Positions 21,301 to 25,219 of a stretch of DNA of 25,219 bases are shown here, piece after piece. The DNA lies in assembly GCA_013043945.1 (NCBI GenBank), contig JABEUW010000164.1, positions 1-25,219 of the forward strand, read 5' to 3'. Under the pieces are notes generated by a model. The model was given only the letters and a program-made list of their open reading frames with translations. It was not told where the DNA came from and made no database searches. Position 1 is the first letter of the stretch; each line of letters starts with the position of its first letter. The DNA is from Vulcanimicrobiota bacterium (lineage in GTDB: Bacteria > Vulcanimicrobiota > Vulcanimicrobiia > Vulcanimicrobiales > Vulcanimicrobiaceae). The position numbers were made by a program, and so were the translations under genes.

Positions 21301-21989
21301 TCGCGCTCGCGCAGGATGACGAACCCGGCGTCGACCCGAACGGCAATATGCGAACGCTCGCGGTCGCTGTCGAGGATTTGCCCGATCAACGATCGCACGA
21401 GCGTTTCATCGCAATCGTAGAACGATGCCAAGATCTCAACCCCCAGCTCTTCCAGAAGCGCGGGGGCGACGAAACCGCAACGCGGAAGCGTCTCGTAATG
21501 GCGCTCGTCATACGCGCCGTTTCGCCATGGGCCGCGACGCCCGAAGACCTGATGGTGAAAATCCCAGGCACAGAGTTCGCGCTCGCCCCAACGGAAATCA
21601 CCGCGTACGCAGAGCCGTCGGCAGACCGCACACGGAACGATCGGGACCGGACCGCTCTCGATCGCCTCGACGACGTCGGGGGGAAGATCCTCGACGTTAA
21701 TAACCTCCGCCTCGTTGAGATTTGCGGGTAGCGGGGCGCTCCAACCAATGCGCGCGAGTAGGTCGAGATCGTGGAGGGGTGCGACGAATGCGCTCTCGTC
21801 CTCCGCGGGAAACGTCCGGTCGATCCAATGCAAGAGGTCGTCGGGGGCGATGCCGACACTCTGCCAGGTATCGCCGACGGCAGTATCGATCGGCGTGACC
21901 GCGACCGGTACCAGGCGAGCGACGATCGTTCTGCCCTCGGGGAGCAGGCTGTTGGTAAAGGCGAGCGTGCTGCTGTTTCCGCCGAGCAC
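21297..21989 (-). CDS. Unrecognised Cys-rich protein between carB and the penicillin-binding protein
   Basis: I do not recognise this protein. From the only orthodox start after carB (GTG 21989) it has 230 residues. The frame is open to 22124, but the first 37 codons lie inside carB. The N-terminal half is acidic and hydrophobic, without signal peptide or membrane segment. The middle holds a cluster Cys120-x2-Cys123, Cys127 and Cys140, with His145/His146 and Cys171 beyond, suggesting a zinc-binding module. It also has aromatic-rich segments (WDFHHQVFG, GPWRNGAYDERHY). The C-terminal part is alternating strand and helix. Its stop overlaps the PBP start as GTGA, so it is co-translated with the wall genes. 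No strong ribosome-binding site is visible, so the start is uncertain. Confidence 0.65.
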   Translation of the reverse strand: MLGGNSSTLAFTNSLLPEGRTIVARLVPVAVTPIDTAVGDTWQSVGIAPDDLLHWIDRTFPAEDESAFVAPLHDLDLLARIGWSAPLPANLNEAEVINVEDLPPDVVEAIESGPVPIVPCAVCRRLCVRGDFRWGERELCAWDFHHQVFGRRGPWRNGAYDERHYETLPRCGFVAPALLEELGVEILASFYDCDETLVRSLIGQILDSDRERSHIAVRVDAGFVILRERE

Positions 21990-22012
21990 GACGATACCCG
22001 CCGGCTTTTCGG

Positions 22013-25000
22013 CTAGGCTTTCGCCGTTACCGACGCCAGATAGCGATGGAGACTGCACGGCGGCCCCGCCGTATTTGCGAGGGCCTCCGCCAGAGCTCGG
22101 GCGGTATCGAGACTGGTCAGACACGCTATACCGGCTTCGACCGAACCGCGCCGAATCTTGTAAGCGTCGGAGACCTCCCGCGCGCCCTTCGCGTCGTTGA
22201 TGACCAGGTCGACGCTACGCGAGGAGATCGCATCGAGGACATGTGGGCTCCCCTCCGCGATTTTATTGATGCGTTCGCAGAGGATGCCCGCTGCGGCAAG
22301 CACGCGCTGGGTCCCGTCGGTAGCGATAAGGCGATGCCCCATCTCGGCATAGCGACGCATGATCGGTACCGCGCTCTCCTTCTCTTCGTCGGCAATCGAA
22401 ACCAAAATACGGCCACCGCGCTCCGGTAACGCGATCCCGGCACCGAGAAATCCCTTTCGCAGTGCTCCTGCAAAACTCGCATCGATACCGAGAACCTCGC
22501 CGGTCGATTTCATCTCCGGGCCGAGAATGGTTTCGACCCCGCGCATTTTCGCAAACGAAAAAACGGGAACTTTAACGACCGTAAACGGCGAGCGCGGGCG
22601 AAGCCCGGTTCCGTATGGAAGGTCGGCGAGCCGTTCGCCTAACGCGATTCGCGTGGCGGCAGCGGTCAGATTGATGCCCGTCGCCTTTTGAATGATCGGC
22701 ACCGTGCGCGATGCGCGAGGGTTCGCCTCGATAATGTAGAGTTTACCTTCGTGAATGACAAACTGAATATTGATCGATCCGCGGACCCCTAATTCACGAG
22801 CGATCGAGAGCGTGACGTCGGTGATGTGGCGCTCCATCGCATCGTCGAGCGAGGGCGCAGGATAGACCGAGATGGAATCCCCCGAATGAATGCCGGCACG
22901 CTCGATATGTTCGAAGATGCCGGGGATCAAAATATCCTCGCCGTCAAAGACGGCATCGAGTTCGACCTCAAGTCCCTCGAGATAGCGATCGACGAGCAAC
23001 GGTGCATCCGCCGCGATCGGCGGCGCAGACTCCACGTACGACGCGAGCTGCCCTTCGTTGTAAACGATCTCCATCGCACGACCGCCGAGCACGAACGACG
23101 GGCGCACTAAAACGGGGAAGCCCAACTCGCGCGCAATCGCACGAGCTTGGCGGAAACTGCGAGCCGCACGCCCCTCGGGTCGCGCTACGCCCAAACGCGC
23201 GAGGGCGGCATCGAACTGCTCGCGATCCTCGGCCATATCCAACGTCGCACGATCGCTTCCAACGATGGGAACGCCACGCTCGGTTAATTCCGCCGCGAGC
23301 GAGATCGCGGTCTGTCCGCCGAACGCCAACATGACCCCGCGCGCTCCGGTCGAACGGTACGCAGCCTCCACTTCGTCGGCACCCGGCGGTTCGAAAACGA
23401 GGACGTCGGAGATATCGAAGTCCGTCGAGACGGTCTCCGGATTATTATTGACGACGACCGGTGCGAGCCCGGCCTCGCGCAGCGCCCATGCCGCGTGCAC
23501 GCAGCTGTAGTCGAATTCGATTCCCTGGCCGATTCGGATCGGGCCGCTCCCGACAACGACGACCGCCTCGCGTGTCGGGGCGCGCATCTCATCGCTCTCG
23601 CCACGCGACAAATAATAGTACGGAGAACGCGCGGGAAACTCCGCGGCGGCGGTGTCGACCATTCGAAATGCTGCGGCGGGTCCGACCGGTCGCTCGCCGC
23701 CTCCGGTGAGCGCGCGGATGCCCTGGGAGGAATAGCCGTCGCGAAAAGCGCGATCGACGTCCTCTCGCTCGTGCCGTTCGTACAGGCGACGTTCGAGTGC
23801 AACGAGCTCGCCGACCTCGTCGAGCCAGAAGCGATCGATACCACTCGCTGCGTGCAACCGTTCGACGCAGGCGCTGCGATCGGCGCTCCGACGGAGCATT
23901 TCGGCGACCGCAAAGAGCCGTTCGTGCGTGGGATTCTCCACGACGGCCATCAACTGGTCGTCACTCCATTCGCGCATCGCACCGCCGGTTAAGGTTTCGC
24001 GCCCGACATCGAGGCCGCGAATCGCCTTTAAGAGCCCCGCGGCAAAGGTGCGCCCGATGCCCATCGCTTCGCCCGTCGATTTCATCTGCGTGCCGAGGAG
24101 CGTGTCGGCGAGTGGAAACTTATCGAAGGGCCACCGTGGAATTTTGACGACGACGTAGTCGAGCGTCGGCTCGTAGGCCGCCTTGGTGACTCCGGTAACG
24201 GGATTGGGGATCTCCTCCAGCCGCTGCCCCAACGCGATCCTCGTCGAGATTTTCGCAATCGGATAGCCGGTCGCTTTGCTCGCTAATGCCGAGGAGCGCG
24301 AGACGCGCGGATTGACCTCGATAATAGCATACTCGTTGCTCGTCGGATGGAGAGCGAACTGAATATTGCATCCGCCCTGTACGTCGAGGGCGCGAATGAC
24401 GTTGAGGCTCGAGGTGCGCAGCATCTGGTACTCGAGATCCGAGAGCGTCTGCGACGGAGCGATGACGATCGAATCGCCGGTGTGGACGCCGACCGGATCG
24501 AAATTCTCCATGTTGCACACGATGATGCAGTCGTCGGAGGCATCGCGCAGCACTTCGTACTCGATTTCTTTCCAACCGAGAAGCGAGACCTCGAGGAGCG
24601 CCTGATGGATCATACTCGCGGCGAGCCCCGATGCGAGCGTCTCGCGCAACTCGCGCTCGTTGCGCACGATCCCACCACCGGTACCGCCGAGAGTATAGGC
24701 GGGTCGCACGACGAGCGGGTAGCCGGCCTCAATGGCAAACGCCAACCCCTGTTCGATCTCGGTAACGACGACGCTGCGCGCGACCGGCTCGCCGATCTCG
24801 ATCATCTTCTCCTTGAAGAGTTCTCGATCTTCTGCGAGTTTGATCGTCGCAATAGGCGTACCGAGTAATTGGACGCCGAAACGTTTCAGCACACCGGCAT
24901 CGTCGAGCGCAACGGCGAGGTTGAGACCGGTCTGGCCGCCGAGTGTCGGCAAGAGTGCGTCGGGACGCTCGAGTTCGATCACCGCGCTCACCGATTCCAG

Positions 25001-25195
25001 CGTGAGCGGCTCGAGGTAGACCGCGTCGGCGATCTCCGGGTCGGTCATGATCGTCGCGGGATTCGAATTGATCAGGATCACCCGATGCCCTTCCTCACGG
25101 AGGGCGCGGCACGCCTGAACCCCTGCGTAATCGAACTCCGCGGCCTGACCGATCACGATCGGTCCGGAGCCGATGACAAGAATATTCCGGCGCAT
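22013..25195 (-). CDS. carB: Carbamoyl-phosphate synthase large subunit
   Basis: CarB makes carbamoyl phosphate from bicarbonate, ATP and ammonia supplied by the CarA glutaminase, feeding pyrimidine and arginine synthesis. It has 1060 residues against 1073 in E. coli. Two homologous ATP-grasp halves begin at ILVIGSGPIVIGQAAEFDYAG (residue 5) and VVVVGSGPIRIGQGIEFDYS (about 545). Both carry Gly-rich ATP loops (LGGTGGG and LGGRAME) and NPR metal-site motifs (EVNPRVSRSSAL and EANPRASRTVP). The oligomerisation region lies at about 405-540. The C-terminal MGS-type allosteric domain starts near 930 and carries ATDGTQR. ATG 25195 is clear. The 24 bases beyond it could end another frame (TAG at 25197-25199), perhaps carA, but this is too short to call. 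Confidence 0.97.
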   Translation of the reverse strand: MRRNILVIGSGPIVIGQAAEFDYAGVQACRALREEGHRVILINSNPATIMTDPEIADAVYLEPLTLESVSAVIELERPDALLPTLGGQTGLNLAVALDDAGVLKRFGVQLLGTPIATIKLAEDRELFKEKMIEIGEPVARSVVVTEIEQGLAFAIEAGYPLVVRPAYTLGGTGGGIVRNERELRETLASGLAASMIHQALLEVSLLGWKEIEYEVLRDASDDCIIVCNMENFDPVGVHTGDSIVIAPSQTLSDLEYQMLRTSSLNVIRALDVQGGCNIQFALHPTSNEYAIIEVNPRVSRSSALASKATGYPIAKISTRIALGQRLEEIPNPVTGVTKAAYEPTLDYVVVKIPRWPFDKFPLADTLLGTQMKSTGEAMGIGRTFAAGLLKAIRGLDVGRETLTGGAMREWSDDQLMAVVENPTHERLFAVAEMLRRSADRSACVERLHAASGIDRFWLDEVGELVALERRLYERHEREDVDRAFRDGYSSQGIRALTGGGERPVGPAAAFRMVDTAAAEFPARSPYYYLSRGESDEMRAPTREAVVVVGSGPIRIGQGIEFDYSCVHAAWALREAGLAPVVVNNNPETVSTDFDISDVLVFEPPGADEVEAAYRSTGARGVMLAFGGQTAISLAAELTERGVPIVGSDRATLDMAEDREQFDAALARLGVARPEGRAARSFRQARAIARELGFPVLVRPSFVLGGRAMEIVYNEGQLASYVESAPPIAADAPLLVDRYLEGLEVELDAVFDGEDILIPGIFEHIERAGIHSGDSISVYPAPSLDDAMERHITDVTLSIARELGVRGSINIQFVIHEGKLYIIEANPRASRTVPIIQKATGINLTAAATRIALGERLADLPYGTGLRPRSPFTVVKVPVFSFAKMRGVETILGPEMKSTGEVLGIDASFAGALRKGFLGAGIALPERGGRILVSIADEEKESAVPIMRRYAEMGHRLIATDGTQRVLAAAGILCERINKIAEGSPHVLDAISSRSVDLVINDAKGAREVSDAYKIRRGSVEAGIACLTSLDTARALAEALANTAGPPCSLHRYLASVTAKA

Positions 25196-25219
25196 GCTAG
25201 GGAAGGCGGATTGGCTTCA

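Noticed and set aside
25197..25219. A possible C-terminus of carA ending in TAG just before carB
   Set aside because: Only about seven codons are visible and carA C-termini are not diagnostic; the idea fits usual carAB order but cannot be supported here.
1..25219. tRNA, rRNA, CRISPR, insertion sequence, prophage, toxin-antitoxin or defence system
   Set aside because: No tRNA cloverleaf, array of repeats, transposase, integrase or known defence domain was seen on either strand; coding of metabolic and envelope genes fills the window.

Overview
This window is dense, high-GC bacterial chromosome made almost entirely of core genes. By eye it holds 22 complete protein genes, a partial gene at the left edge, and no intergenic stretch longer than about 45 bases. 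I see no tRNA, rRNA, insertion sequence, prophage, CRISPR array or recent transfer. The mix suggests a diderm bacterium of the Terrabacteria side, such as Eremiobacterota (WPS-2/Vulcanimicrobiota) or a relative. It has a PASTA-domain Ser/Thr kinase and an RqcH/NFACT gene beside gmk-rpoZ, both familiar from Gram-positives. It also has an Mla lipid transporter and lipoproteins, which imply an outer membrane. The lineage is inference from gene content, not from a search.

Layout from left to right. (1) Plus strand, 3-784: the 3' end of an unknown gene, overlapped by four bases with a DUF4097-type lipoprotein. (2) Minus strand, 10048 down to 790, reads as one long transcription unit: unknown lipoprotein, gmk, rpoZ, glmS, rph, a small helical protein, mlaE, mlaF, mlaD, a ketopantoate reductase (panE-like) and a zinc-ribbon/AIM24 protein. 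(3) Plus strand, 10041-11615: rqcH (NFACT). It starts inside the first codons of the divergent lipoprotein gene and ends overlapping the convergent sod gene. (4) Minus strand, 25195 down to 11575: carB, an unrecognised Cys-rich protein, a class B penicillin-binding protein, a PASTA kinase, ruvC, ruvA, ruvB, a SpoIID/LytB-domain protein, a PilZ protein, queA, a quinone oxidoreductase and sod. Many junctions here are exact 4-base ATGA or GTGA overlaps, so the cluster is probably one translationally coupled operon.

Functional links. The penicillin-binding protein, PASTA kinase and SpoIID protein all act on peptidoglycan. MlaEFD acts on envelope lipids, and GlmS supplies glucosamine-6-phosphate for wall and LPS precursors. 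CarB, Gmk, PanE, RNase PH, omega and QueA serve nucleotide, CoA and RNA metabolism. RuvABC resolves Holliday junctions. RqcH rescues stalled ribosomes.

Most noteworthy points. MlaD carries a long helical stalk and a C-terminal beta-rich domain that resembles the outer-membrane barrel of long, envelope-spanning MlaD proteins. The Cys-rich protein after carB is unrecognised. queA has no orthodox start codon near its conserved N-terminus. rqcH is packed unusually tightly against both neighbours. I found no clearly new defence or mobile system here.
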